DNA of 23,839 bases from a virus: positions 1 to 23,839 of the IMG/VR virus record IMGVR_UViG_3300045135_000017. One strand, written 5' to 3'. The first letter of the stretch is position 1. Each line of letters starts with the position of its first letter. This document shows positions 14,912 to 22,764 of this stretch, piece after piece. Both the position numbers and the translations under genes were made by a program. The notes under the pieces are model-generated. The model was not told where the DNA came from. It searched no databases and saw only the letters and a list, made by a program, of their open reading frames with translations.

Positions 14912-14954
14912 GTAAAGTGGCACAGGTAATCCATATAGGGGCTGTACCACTTAC
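14912..14954 (-). other. Strong hairpin near the 5' end of the predicted capsid transcript
   Basis: On the minus strand GTAAGTGGTACAG (14954-14942) pairs with CTGTGCCACTTTAC (14925-14912): 13 pairs, one of them G-U, with a single bulged base, around a 16-nt loop. It has no T-run and so is unlikely to be a terminator. A stem at the very start of the transcript could protect the capsid mRNA from degradation, or bind a regulator. Confidence 0.7.
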
Positions 14955-14967
14955 GATTATACATATA

Positions 14968-14995
14968 GTTATACTTATAAAAATCTATATGTCAA
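14968..14995 (-). promoter_or_regulatory. Sigma70-like promoter for capsid gene
   Basis: On the minus strand the perfect -35 box TTGACA (14995-14990) is followed after 16 nt by the -10 box TATAAC (14973-14968, one mismatch to TATAAT). A T/A-rich spacer helps. A perfect TATAAT (14961-14956) lies 6 nt further on but is too far from TTGACA to share it. The predicted start of transcription is near 14961, just before the hairpin at 14954. The rest of the window has no other non-coding place for such a promoter, so the match is unlikely to be chance. Confidence 0.7.
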
Positions 14996-14999
14996 TAGC

Positions 15000-15851
15000 T
15001 TATCTAGCATTACCAGATAAATCATATACGAAATTGCCTGTACGGATAGCTTCCATAATTTCATCAGACCGTCTTTCGTATTCTTGTGCAGACATTTTAT
15101 TTACATCAGATTCCAAGATTGCACCTGAACCATCTGATGATTGTGGACGACTACGTGAGTTACGTGAGTTCACTGAACGTGCAGCGTCCTTGTCTGTATT
15201 ACGTTTCTTTTTAGTTTGAATGTTCTGATCTGCTTTGTACAAATCAATAGCACGTGCAGCGGCACGAGCATCATTATCATTTTCGTATAGTGCATCTTGT
15301 ACCCACTTAGGCTGTTCATTTGCCCATTCATGGAAAGTATCACTCTCACGAATTTCATCAAAGTCAGGATGAAGTCGCATTAGTTCTGCTTCTGCCTTTT
15401 CACGTGCTGCAGTTTCACGCATTTCATCTACCGCACGTACACGTTCTTCTAACTCTGCTGCTTGTTCTTTTGCCTTTTTAATTGCAATTGTTTCAACAAT
15501 GCCAGCCACATCAGGGTACTTACGCATCCACGCTTCTAGATCATCATCTGATGTAGGTAGCTGCATTTCTTTTTTAGTGGCGGCATTTAGTTGCCCTTCT
15601 AAACGATTTAGTCTATCTGTCCACTCTTTTTCTTTATCTTGCATATGCCGACGAAGATCACCATAACGTTTCTTGAAACTTTTTTCTTCAGCATTTGCAG
15701 GTTCAGCTTCGGGTTCTACTGCTTCACCTTTTTGTTCAGCTATTAATTGCTCTAGCTCTTCTTCTTCTTTTTTAAGTCGATCTTCGTTTGTGTATTTTTT
15801 GTTAATAAAAGCGGATTTAGTTTCCACTTCTTTTACCATTGCTTCTGCCAT
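15000..15851 (-). CDS. Probable capsid scaffolding protein, 283 aa
   Basis: A highly charged, helical protein encoded directly before the capsid gene. It has Glu-rich runs (LKKEEEELEQLIAEQKGE, about 26-43), a helical centre with EKEWTDRLNRLEGQLNAA, a short folded-looking segment (SDDDLEAWMRKYPDVAGI, about 100-117), more coiled coil to about 170, HPDFDEIRESDTFHEWANEQ, a Ser/Arg/Lys-rich linker and a C-terminal helix (SAQEYERRSDEIMEAIRTG). Scaffold proteins of podoviruses have this composition and position; the C-terminal helix would be the capsid-binding part. An AAGGA site lies about 7 nt before ATG 15851. There is no protease motif that I can see. It should guide head assembly and leave before or during packaging. 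Confidence 0.8.
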   Translation of the reverse strand: MAEAMVKEVETKSAFINKKYTNEDRLKKEEEELEQLIAEQKGEAVEPEAEPANAEEKSFKKRYGDLRRHMQDKEKEWTDRLNRLEGQLNAATKKEMQLPTSDDDLEAWMRKYPDVAGIVETIAIKKAKEQAAELEERVRAVDEMRETAAREKAEAELMRLHPDFDEIRESDTFHEWANEQPKWVQDALYENDNDARAAARAIDLYKADQNIQTKKKRNTDKDAARSVNSRNSRSRPQSSDGSGAILESDVNKMSAQEYERRSDEIMEAIRTGNFVYDLSGNAR

Positions 15852-15885
15852 TTGATTTCCTTTACTGGGGCCACCGTAGCCATTC

Positions 15886-15900
15886 GGGGTGGGGGATGGG
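15886..15900 (+). other. Run of G tracts in the spacer before the scaffold gene
   Basis: On the plus strand GGGGTGGGGGATGGG, with a fourth tract GGGG at 15867-15870. Four G tracts could form a quadruplex on that strand, or the C-rich transcript could bind a protein. It sits in the 71-nt spacer between the small 67-aa gene and the scaffold gene and is unusual for an AT-rich genome. The significance is uncertain. Confidence 0.35.
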
Positions 15901-15922
15901 TAGCCAGTTCTAATCTAGATAG

Positions 15923-16126
15923 TTATCGTGTACCTAGACCACGTTTCTTGACTGCAGGTCTTTTTAAAGGCTCAACAGAAATAACATCATTCATTTCTGG
16001 CCCAAAGATTTTAGCCAAAGAATTTCCAGCAGCAGTACCTAACACTGAGCTAATGCTTTGTTTCTCATCGTCAGAAAGTGATTCATAACGATTAGCCATC
16101 ATCATTTTGTAATCTTGTAAGTCCAT
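15923..16126 (-). CDS. Small phage protein, 67 aa
   Basis: A short, mostly helical protein: MDLQDYKMMMANRYESLSDD, KQSISSVLGTAAGNSLAKIFG and a basic C-terminus (RPAVKKRGLGTR). A longer reading from a TTG codon at 16147 is possible, but ATG 16126 is better: AAAGGAAA lies about 7 nt before it and the methyltransferase stop ends 1 nt upstream (TGATATG). No family is recognised. The position between the portal-proximal proteins and the scaffold suggests a head-assembly accessory role, and the basic tail could contact DNA or the scaffold. Confidence 0.7.
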   Translation of the reverse strand: MDLQDYKMMMANRYESLSDDEKQSISSVLGTAAGNSLAKIFGPEMNDVISVEPLKRPAVKKRGLGTR

Positions 16127-16127
16127 A

Positions 16128-16832
16128 TCATTTCCTTTTATTGACAAATAAGAGTGCTGATTTTTTCCAGTACATATTATTTTCTTGTGGGTATACTATT
16201 TCAACTACGTCAGTATAGTATGGTAATATCTTTTCTATTATCTTAAATCTATTTGGTGCTACAAGGTTTTTGTATTCTAGTTTGTTTACATCATCTCTGT
16301 ATGACCAAACAACACCATCAAATGTCATATCACCACGATTTAAAAAGTTTTGTCTATCCTCAAATGTTTCAAACAAATACATAGGATCACAAAACGTAAG
16401 TAAGAAGTTACCTTCTTTGTTTACTCTGTTAGATGAACAGTATAGTGAATTTACTGCATCATCTACAGATTTAGAGTGTACATAGCCTATCCACAGAAAA
16501 GTAACTAGGTCATATAAAGTATTAAGTTTTACTTTCTTTATATCACCAACTAAGTACTTTATGTCTTTGCTAGTAGTTTCTTTTGCGTAATTGATCATAT
16601 CTGCTGAACGATCAATACCGTGTTTTTCTACGTCAGATGTTACAGTGTTAAGGTGATAACCCGTTCCACATGCAACATCTAACCAATTTGTTTTATTTTG
16701 TAGTAAGTTCTCTATTATGTTTATTTCAAACTTAGTGTGTTGATAGTGTGCTTCATCTAAAAGGTACAGATTATTATATACATCTGCGTATTCTTTTGTG
16801 TAAGGCTTACTATACGACTTCTCCGTTTTCAC
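16128..16832 (-). CDS. Class I SAM-dependent methyltransferase, 234 aa
   Basis: Rossmann-type methyltransferase. Counting from the outer GTG at 16853, motif I is WLDVACGTGYH at 57-67, the acidic end of strand 2 is GIDRSADMI (D81), and motif III is LVGDIKKVKL with D104. I see no DPPY, NPPY or PCQ motif of DNA methyltransferases, so a small-molecule, protein or cap-type substrate is more likely; the substrate is unknown. GTG 16832 is preferred as start because GGAG lies 7 nt before it; this gives a 23-nt overlap with the 1220-aa gene. The outer GTG 16853 has no such site. Hand counts of four 60-nt stretches gave about 23-37% G+C, lower than about 48% in one portal stretch, which suggests later acquisition. 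It sits among head genes, where a methyltransferase is unexpected. Confidence 0.85.
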   Translation of the reverse strand: MKTEKSYSKPYTKEYADVYNNLYLLDEAHYQHTKFEINIIENLLQNKTNWLDVACGTGYHLNTVTSDVEKHGIDRSADMINYAKETTSKDIKYLVGDIKKVKLNTLYDLVTFLWIGYVHSKSVDDAVNSLYCSSNRVNKEGNFLLTFCDPMYLFETFEDRQNFLNRGDMTFDGVVWSYRDDVNKLEYKNLVAPNRFKIIEKILPYYTDVVEIVYPQENNMYWKKSALLFVNKRK

Positions 16833-19800
16833 GTATAAACTCCGTATCTCCACCTACAGTATCAAATAGTTTCATCCATAGGCTCTTTACAGGAGAGTAT
16901 ATCACACCGTGTTTGTTCTGTCCATAGTAATATTTACCATATGATACTAGTGGATCAGCAAATGTTTTAGTTACTAACCATTTAATAACAGATGACTTAC
17001 GCATTAATGGAACAAGTACTTCTGCTACTTTATAATATCCACGACGATTGCGTTCAGTCATGTGTTCATCACGATAGCGGCGTACAACTTCGTCCATTGT
17101 ACCATCACCGTAACGGGCTTCTAGCATAATGAAGCAGCAGCCGCCACTATCAGATTTTGATTCAGTCTTACCGCCACTATCCTTATTACTACTTTTCTTT
17201 GTAGTAGTAGTCTTAACTGTATCAGATTTCTTTTTCATTTTAGCGTCATAAGTTTTATCTGCAAACTCAACCTTCTGAACGCCTTTACCTGCAATTTTAA
17301 CTGCCTGACCATGTTTACCATCTGCTGCAGCTTCAGCCAAACTACTATATGTTTTTTCTCCACCATCATCTGATTTAGTAGACTTTGTTGTAGTTTTAGT
17401 AGAAGTCTTAGTAGACTTAGTTGATTTAGTAGAAGTTTTTGTTTTACTCTTACTATCGTCTACAACTTCTACTGGTTTAAGGAAACCTGATGATACAGCA
17501 CGTCCTTCATCAATAGCAGTCTGAATACTACCACCATACTTTTCAGCTTGTTCCATATCGTTTGCAGATAAACCAAGTGATGCGCCAACTGCTGGATCAA
17601 AGTTACTTTCAGCATATGCATCTTGTTTATTACGCAGTCTGTTAACAGAAGCAAAGTGATTTGCTACAGCACTGTCGCCTCTATCTACAGCAGCATCAAA
17701 TGCAGTTTGCTCTGCATCAGAAAGTATATTCTTAGTAAATCCAGCAGACAATTGTTTATTTGCTGTTGGATCATATTTACCTTTTGTAACTTTTACTTCT
17801 GCTTCTGCAGCTTTTGCTGCTGCCTCTTCTGCAGTTTCAGTAGTATAGGTTTTACCTTCAAACGTAAACGTTGCTGCACCTGCTGCTCTGTTACGTGCAA
17901 AGGCATCACTAAATGATTCTTTAGCTACACCAGCTTCAGGAATAATATCTTTTAGTTTTATATCAGCTACAGGAGTACCCTTTGCTTCTTCTATAGGTGT
18001 TCCAAAGGCATCGTATTTAATATCTTCAGGTTTAACTTTATCTTGTATCTCTTGTGATGGCGTAACCTGTGTTACCGTTTGGCCTACACCTACAGGTTGC
18101 GACATAAGCATTTCTTCTTTACGAGCATCACTTACAACGGGTTGTTGCATTAGTGCTGTTTCTTTTTTATCATCTTCAGTTTTAAGTTTAAATGCTTCAG
18201 CAGTTTGTTGATTAAAGCCAACTGTGCCTACACCCGTTTGTATTTGTTGTTCTACAAGAGGTTTCTGTTCCATAAAGGATTTTATTTCAGTTCCTGTATA
18301 ACCTGCAGCTTCTAAGTCAGCACGTTCTAGATTACCAGTTTGACCATATACTTGTTGTGCATAGTCACCAATATCTTGCTCTTGTTGTGCTGCAGAAAAT
18401 GAACTTACAGTTTTCGGTGCTTCAGTTGGATACTGATACGCCTGACCTGTGTACGCTTCTGTATCTGTAGTAGTAGGTTGGAACGCTGCAGTTGTTTGAG
18501 CATCTACTGTACCACGTCCTGCTTCACCCATATCCATTGTAGCATATGAAGGGGCAGAAACATCAGTAGTTGGCATAGGTGCTTCCATTGCCTCAAGACC
18601 AGTTTGTGTTGGCGTAGTAAATGATGTAGATGCAGCAGGGATAGTTGCCTCTGCAAGATTACGATCAACACCTGCATTAACCAATGTTTGTACTTGATTA
18701 TTACGTTGAGTTTGCAAGAAGTCTGTAGTACTTGTTGGTGTAGTCGTAGCCTGAGTTGTAGTTGTAGCAAAGTCACGAGTAATAGGCATTGAGGTGCTAT
18801 CAGAAGTATCTAGCATACCCATAGCTGTACCAGCCTCTTGACGTGCTGCTGATGCTGCTCGTGATGTATCAGTAAGACCCATAGGCTCTGTAGCTGGGTC
18901 TAAACGTGGCGTATCAACTGGAAGTATCTGTGACGCATCTTCACGAAGTGTGTCAACAACATCTCTGTAGTTTGTACCATCATAGCCTAGAAATGCCTTT
19001 TGCGTATCTGACATATCATCTAGCTGCGCTTTAACACCATCTAAGTTTTGATATACAGCATTTACAAGTGCAATACGTGTATCTTCACCACCAGCTTGTA
19101 CGGCACTCATAATTGAAGGATCAACAAAGTTGCCTAGCTCTTCACCAATGTGATTTGCCATATTTGTAATAGCTGTATCGTATAGTGCTTTGTCAACAGA
19201 GGTTGGGTCTTCTTGGTATGCTGCAATAACTGTGTTAGCTGCTGTATACTGGTCTGTAGTAAATGTGCTACCTGCTACACCAATCATGCCTGTGTTCAGT
19301 GCATCAATAGCTTCTTGTGTAGCTTGTCCTTGTGTATTAGCATATGTATCAATGTTACGGCTGTGAGAAATCAAGTTTGCATTTGCACCTTTTTCTTTCT
19401 GTGCATCCGTAAGACCAAGCATGTCACCAACAGTGTTAATAATTTTATTAATGATGCCGCCAAACAAACCTTTCTGACGATCCTCATAGCCTTTGATCAT
19501 TTCTTCATAGGCAGCACGTTGACCAGCAGGTAAGTTAGCTAGACGAGCTTTAGCCATTTCAAGAATACGGTTATCTTCATAACGTAGCATTGCACCCATA
19601 CCGATTGCTGCAAGGGGGCTAATCAAAGATGCAACACCCATAGCTAGGTTACGACCAAAACCATTACGTTCATTTGCTTTATCTAAAAACTCTTCGTCGG
19701 ATAAAGAATCCCAATCAATAGAATCATCTTGTCCTGATGCTTTGTAGGCATTGATTGCTGCCATGTCAGGGCCATCACTCTGCACTGCTGCACTAATTGT

Positions 19801-20472
19801 TTCAGCACCTGTAGATGGTAGTTGAGGAGCTTCAATACCCTCTTCTCCTTCACCTGTATAAAGTGTATAACCTTCAGGAATAGGATAAAGAGGTACACCG
19901 CCAATAAACGGAACCATAAGGCTCTGTCCTTCAGCGTTACGATACTCTTTAAACTCCATCTTGGCATCAGCCATAACTTCATCAAAAGTTACTTGAGGAC
20001 GATCAGGATCACTTTGCATAGGTACGTCTTGCTGCAAAGAGCCTAGTGAAATACTTTCACCTGCTTGATCATCTGCCATACCACTTTGGTTAAATGCTAG
20101 ACCCCCATCTGCCATTTTAACTTCTTTTTCATTGCCGTTATCGTCTACGTCTACTATGATAAGATCACCCATACCAAAAGGCATGTCAGTAGGTAATGTT
20201 GCCTCATCCGCATTACCCATCAACCCCATTGCTTCCATTTTCTTCATGCCCATCATGGCTTCATCACGCATACCTAAAAACGTTTTCAAACCATGATAGC
20301 GTGTAGTGGCTTCATCTGCCACCCATTCACCTGCACTTAGTCGTGCATCAATGTCATCACGCACACCTTTCTTAGTACCGCCAGTTGGAACTTTGTTCCC
20401 TGACACTTCATCAATTTCTCCACCCTCATCTTTGAGGCCACCTTTTTGGTACATTTGAGGTCGATTCATCAT
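16810..20472 (-). CDS. Large virion-region protein with CFI-box-like C-terminus, 1220 aa
   Basis: Order of parts: an N-terminal segment GGTKKGVRDDIDARLSAGEW (31-50) followed by RYHGLK, a motif common in large marine phage proteins; an acidic linker with IPEGYTLYTGEG at about 198; a hydrophobic segment NLAMGVASLISPLAAIGMGA (about 275-294); an amphipathic stretch around 335-355; a Thr/Gln/Pro-rich middle (about 560-760); a Ser/Thr/Lys-rich linker (from about 1005); and a C-terminal domain of about 110 residues beginning GGCCFIMLEARYGDG (about 1110) and continuing VVRRYRDEHM and ADPLVSYGKYYY. The last part resembles the CFI-box C-terminal domain (CFIATAAYG) of many bacterial proteins. ATG 20472 has AGGA 7 nt upstream. 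It lies between portal and scaffold, so it may be an internal or ejected virion protein; the function is not known. Confidence 0.8.
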   Translation of the reverse strand: MMNRPQMYQKGGLKDEGGEIDEVSGNKVPTGGTKKGVRDDIDARLSAGEWVADEATTRYHGLKTFLGMRDEAMMGMKKMEAMGLMGNADEATLPTDMPFGMGDLIIVDVDDNGNEKEVKMADGGLAFNQSGMADDQAGESISLGSLQQDVPMQSDPDRPQVTFDEVMADAKMEFKEYRNAEGQSLMVPFIGGVPLYPIPEGYTLYTGEGEEGIEAPQLPSTGAETISAAVQSDGPDMAAINAYKASGQDDSIDWDSLSDEEFLDKANERNGFGRNLAMGVASLISPLAAIGMGAMLRYEDNRILEMAKARLANLPAGQRAAYEEMIKGYEDRQKGLFGGIINKIINTVGDMLGLTDAQKEKGANANLISHSRNIDTYANTQGQATQEAIDALNTGMIGVAGSTFTTDQYTAANTVIAAYQEDPTSVDKALYDTAITNMANHIGEELGNFVDPSIMSAVQAGGEDTRIALVNAVYQNLDGVKAQLDDMSDTQKAFLGYDGTNYRDVVDTLREDASQILPVDTPRLDPATEPMGLTDTSRAASAARQEAGTAMGMLDTSDSTSMPITRDFATTTTQATTTPTSTTDFLQTQRNNQVQTLVNAGVDRNLAEATIPAASTSFTTPTQTGLEAMEAPMPTTDVSAPSYATMDMGEAGRGTVDAQTTAAFQPTTTDTEAYTGQAYQYPTEAPKTVSSFSAAQQEQDIGDYAQQVYGQTGNLERADLEAAGYTGTEIKSFMEQKPLVEQQIQTGVGTVGFNQQTAEAFKLKTEDDKKETALMQQPVVSDARKEEMLMSQPVGVGQTVTQVTPSQEIQDKVKPEDIKYDAFGTPIEEAKGTPVADIKLKDIIPEAGVAKESFSDAFARNRAAGAATFTFEGKTYTTETAEEAAAKAAEAEVKVTKGKYDPTANKQLSAGFTKNILSDAEQTAFDAAVDRGDSAVANHFASVNRLRNKQDAYAESNFDPAVGASLGLSANDMEQAEKYGGSIQTAIDEGRAVSSGFLKPVEVVDDSKSKTKTSTKSTKSTKTSTKTTTKSTKSDDGGEKTYSSLAEAAADGKHGQAVKIAGKGVQKVEFADKTYDAKMKKKSDTVKTTTTKKSSNKDSGGKTESKSDSGGCCFIMLEARYGDGTMDEVVRRYRDEHMTERNRRGYYKVAEVLVPLMRKSSVIKWLVTKTFADPLVSYGKYYYGQNKHGVIYSPVKSLWMKLFDTVGGDTEFIRENGEVV

Positions 20473-20476
20473 AGCA

Positions 20477-20695
20477 TTATCCTAAGTTTGAAATTACATC
20501 ACGCAAACTTTTTAGCTTACGCAGTTCGTATATAGCTCCTTGTGCTCTATACATTTCTGTGGGGTTATCCGATTGTTCTATTGTACGTTGTTGACCTTCT
20601 ATCAGACTATCTAAATAGTTACTGAAGTTGGTCCACTGCTGGTGGTTGCTCACCAGCCCCTTGAGCTTGTTCAGGTGCTCCTTGTCCATTTCCAC
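20477..20695 (-). CDS. Small phage protein overlapping the portal end, 72 aa
   Basis: A helical 72-residue protein: KEHLNKLKGLVSNHQQWTNF, SNYLDSLIEGQQRTIEQSDN and EMYRAQGAIYELRKLKSLRD. The pattern W-x-x-F-x-x-Y-L-D-x-L-I, then YRxQGAIxxLRKLKxLRD, is one I have seen in small proteins encoded directly after portal genes in related phages. The first 77 nt overlap the low-complexity 3' end of the portal gene in another frame. The start is uncertain: GTG 20695 has AAGGA 4 nt before it, while ATG 20689 is 10 nt from the same site. It ends 4 nt before the 1220-aa gene. It may support head or portal assembly; no evidence for a specific role. Confidence 0.75.
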   Translation of the reverse strand: MEMDKEHLNKLKGLVSNHQQWTNFSNYLDSLIEGQQRTIEQSDNPTEMYRAQGAIYELRKLKSLRDVISNLG

Positions 20696-22754
20696 TAAAT
20701 CCTTGTTCGTTAGGTTGTGGAGCCATACCAGTTCCTATTGTACCACCACCTGCGCCTGTTGGATCGGCTGGGTTAGCCCCTGCTGGTGGTTGTTGCTCTT
20801 GAGCTTCTTGTTGAAACTGTTTCATTAGCTCCGCTTGGATCGCTGCTTCATTCATGTTGTTAGTAACTTTATCTGGATCAAGTTCTAACGATTTAGCAAT
20901 CTCCCTAATAATATACTGGAATTTTGCGAAAGGTGCAAGTGTTGGTGCGCTTGCAATCTGCATAAACTGCATTAAACGTTGGCTACGTACTTCATTAGCC
21001 ATCAACGATTCTGTACCACGTGCTTTAACTTCTAAGTCTCCACGAATCTCAGGGTTAAAGTCAAACTGCATATTAAAGCGATACAGTCGTTCACCAAGGG
21101 GTCTGAGTAGATAATCATCTACGTTTTTAATAACATTCTTAATAGCACCACTAGCAGCACCCATTAGCATACTAATGCCACTAGCTGTACGGCCTACACC
21201 CTGCACACCTGTTTGTCCATGTGCAAAAGATGGGAAGCCAGTTGATTCGTCAGCAAGCACACGAGCCTTGTCAAATAGCTGCATGTTCTCACCTGAAACG
21301 TTAGGAAACTTAGTGCCAAAGATAGCCTGTCCTGGGGCACCACCTTGTCTACGGAATACTTTCCCTGGGTATACTGTTAAGTCTTGGCCTGGAACTAGGT
21401 TAGTTTCATCTACTTCAATCAGTAGGTTGCCTGACATAACTGCGTTATCTACAGCCATACGCATGAAACCATTCATTAGAGTTTGCGTATCGTCCATGTT
21501 CTCAGCAATACCAACACCAAAGAATGAATATGGATTCAGTTCATATGGTGCAGCTACGTAAGGAATAGAAGATGGTTTGAATGGGTTTAGCACCATACGT
21601 AGTAGGCGACCATTACAAATCCAAACGTTAGCCTGTAGTTCATCCATAGCCATTAGCTCTTCTGGAATATCTACACCTTGCTCTTCTAATGTTTCAGTAT
21701 CTACCATGCCCCAGTATTCTAGAACTTCATAACGTTCAATACCATGCTCTGGTGCATAGTCAGCTAGGTCTTCTTCCCAATATTCTTTGTTATAGTTTTC
21801 ACCTAGTTTGATAGCTTCGTCAATAACAGATGAACGGAAGTATGGACGTTTCTTTAGGTTACGCATTTGTGAACGTGATAGTTTGTGACGTTCAATTACA
21901 TACTGAGCTTCGTCCATGTTATTTGCATCGGGGTCTGGATAAAAGTTCCACACAGATACATGGCTAACCTGTGGCACAGTTTTCATGCTAGGTTCATACT
22001 CACCGTCTTCGTTCCAGTTAGGATACTCTTTGTCTACAGCAAATGGACCTTTCATGATCCCTGTACCAAAGAGTGCCATTTCAAATGCTGTACTACGAAG
22101 ATGTTTAGATGCGTTTGATTCTTCTAGCTGATCGTGAATTTTCTTCTGCATGTTTTTAGCTGCAATCATTGCTGGGCTAAATGTAACTGCAGTTGGTGTT
22201 TTACCTGCGCCTACTTTAAGATTATCTATACCGTCAAACTTATCTTTAAGTGGTCCAAGGCTATCAGCCAGTGTTTTAGCTGTAGCACCTGCTGGTATCT
22301 CACGACCATCTCCTGCATATCCATATGGACTTACAGGTTGTTCTTTACCATTAGTGCGTAATTGTTCTGGCTCTTGTGGATCAAAGCTAACATCTGCAAC
22401 CACACCATCAGGAAGTTCAGTAGGATCAATGGTAAGTGGGAATTTATTGTTAGCGAATAGTACGTCTACAATCTGACCGTAGGCAGCAAGAACTTTAGTC
22501 TTAGTTACTTTGATAAATACACGAGACTTCTCAGCCTCAGTGAACTGTACCTCTGGACCATAAATACCACGATAGTTACGATAAGATCGTAGCCAACGTT
22601 CTTCATCTTGACGACGATAGTCTTCAGCACGATGATAACGTTCCATAATAAATGGAATAATATTCTCTGTCTTATAATCTTCAGAGATGTCGTTTTCAAC
22701 GTCCTCTAGTACGATTGAATCATCTTCAATAAATGTTTCGTTATCGTCTTCCAT
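20619..22754 (-). CDS. Portal protein, 711 aa
   Basis: The dodecameric ring at the head vertex through which DNA is packaged and ejected. The acidic N-terminus (MEDDNETFIEDDSIVLEDVE) is followed by the typical helical opening ERYHRAEDYRRQDEERWLRS, AEKSRVFIKVTKTKVLAAYG, a middle domain with HVSVWNFYPDPDANNMDEAQ (about 268-287) and PFKPSSIPYVAAPYELNPYS, then a clip/crown region GVGRTASGISMLMGAASGAI, and a long C-terminal helix ending in a Gln/Pro/Gly-rich tail (after about 650). The PDP and RTASG segments are signatures that I know from podovirus portals. Starts 10 nt after the terminase stop with AAGGA 7 nt upstream; the end overlaps the next small gene by 77 nt. The length is large but within the podovirus range. 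Confidence 0.9.
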   Translation of the reverse strand: MEDDNETFIEDDSIVLEDVENDISEDYKTENIIPFIMERYHRAEDYRRQDEERWLRSYRNYRGIYGPEVQFTEAEKSRVFIKVTKTKVLAAYGQIVDVLFANNKFPLTIDPTELPDGVVADVSFDPQEPEQLRTNGKEQPVSPYGYAGDGREIPAGATAKTLADSLGPLKDKFDGIDNLKVGAGKTPTAVTFSPAMIAAKNMQKKIHDQLEESNASKHLRSTAFEMALFGTGIMKGPFAVDKEYPNWNEDGEYEPSMKTVPQVSHVSVWNFYPDPDANNMDEAQYVIERHKLSRSQMRNLKKRPYFRSSVIDEAIKLGENYNKEYWEEDLADYAPEHGIERYEVLEYWGMVDTETLEEQGVDIPEELMAMDELQANVWICNGRLLRMVLNPFKPSSIPYVAAPYELNPYSFFGVGIAENMDDTQTLMNGFMRMAVDNAVMSGNLLIEVDETNLVPGQDLTVYPGKVFRRQGGAPGQAIFGTKFPNVSGENMQLFDKARVLADESTGFPSFAHGQTGVQGVGRTASGISMLMGAASGAIKNVIKNVDDYLLRPLGERLYRFNMQFDFNPEIRGDLEVKARGTESLMANEVRSQRLMQFMQIASAPTLAPFAKFQYIIREIAKSLELDPDKVTNNMNEAAIQAELMKQFQQEAQEQQPPAGANPADPTGAGGGTIGTGMAPQPNEQGFSGNGQGAPEQAQGAGEQPPAVDQLQ

Positions 22755-22764
22755 TTACACTTCC

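Larger units (their letters stand above)
14738..14999 (-). promoter_or_regulatory. Leader region of the capsid gene
   Basis: The longest stretch in the window without a gene. In transcription order it holds a sigma70-like promoter (14995-14968), a second TATAAT at 14961-14956, a strong hairpin (14954-14912), an AT-rich hairpin (14854-14824), about 75 nt without a recognised signal, and the AAGGAG site of the capsid gene (14750-14745). I see no tRNA and no convincing small gene on either strand, and no T-run terminator for the scaffold gene above it, so read-through from upstream is probably still possible. Confidence 0.7.

Noticed and set aside
14738-14999. A tRNA or other structured RNA gene in the leader
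   Set aside because: I find no cloverleaf with a T-loop GTTCGA-like sequence or CCA end on either strand; the stems are simple hairpins.
14893-15219. A plus-strand gene spanning the capsid leader
   Set aside because: Half of it is opposite the scaffold gene and the rest covers the promoter and hairpins; the product shows no family resemblance.
16127-16147. TTG start at 16147 for the 67-aa gene
   Set aside because: ATG 16126 has a proper AGGA site and directly follows the methyltransferase stop; the TTG has no site and would create a longer overlap.
16128-16853. The methyltransferase as a DNA modification enzyme with a restriction partner
   Set aside because: No DPPY/NPPY or PCQ motif, no target-recognition domain and no nuclease gene nearby.
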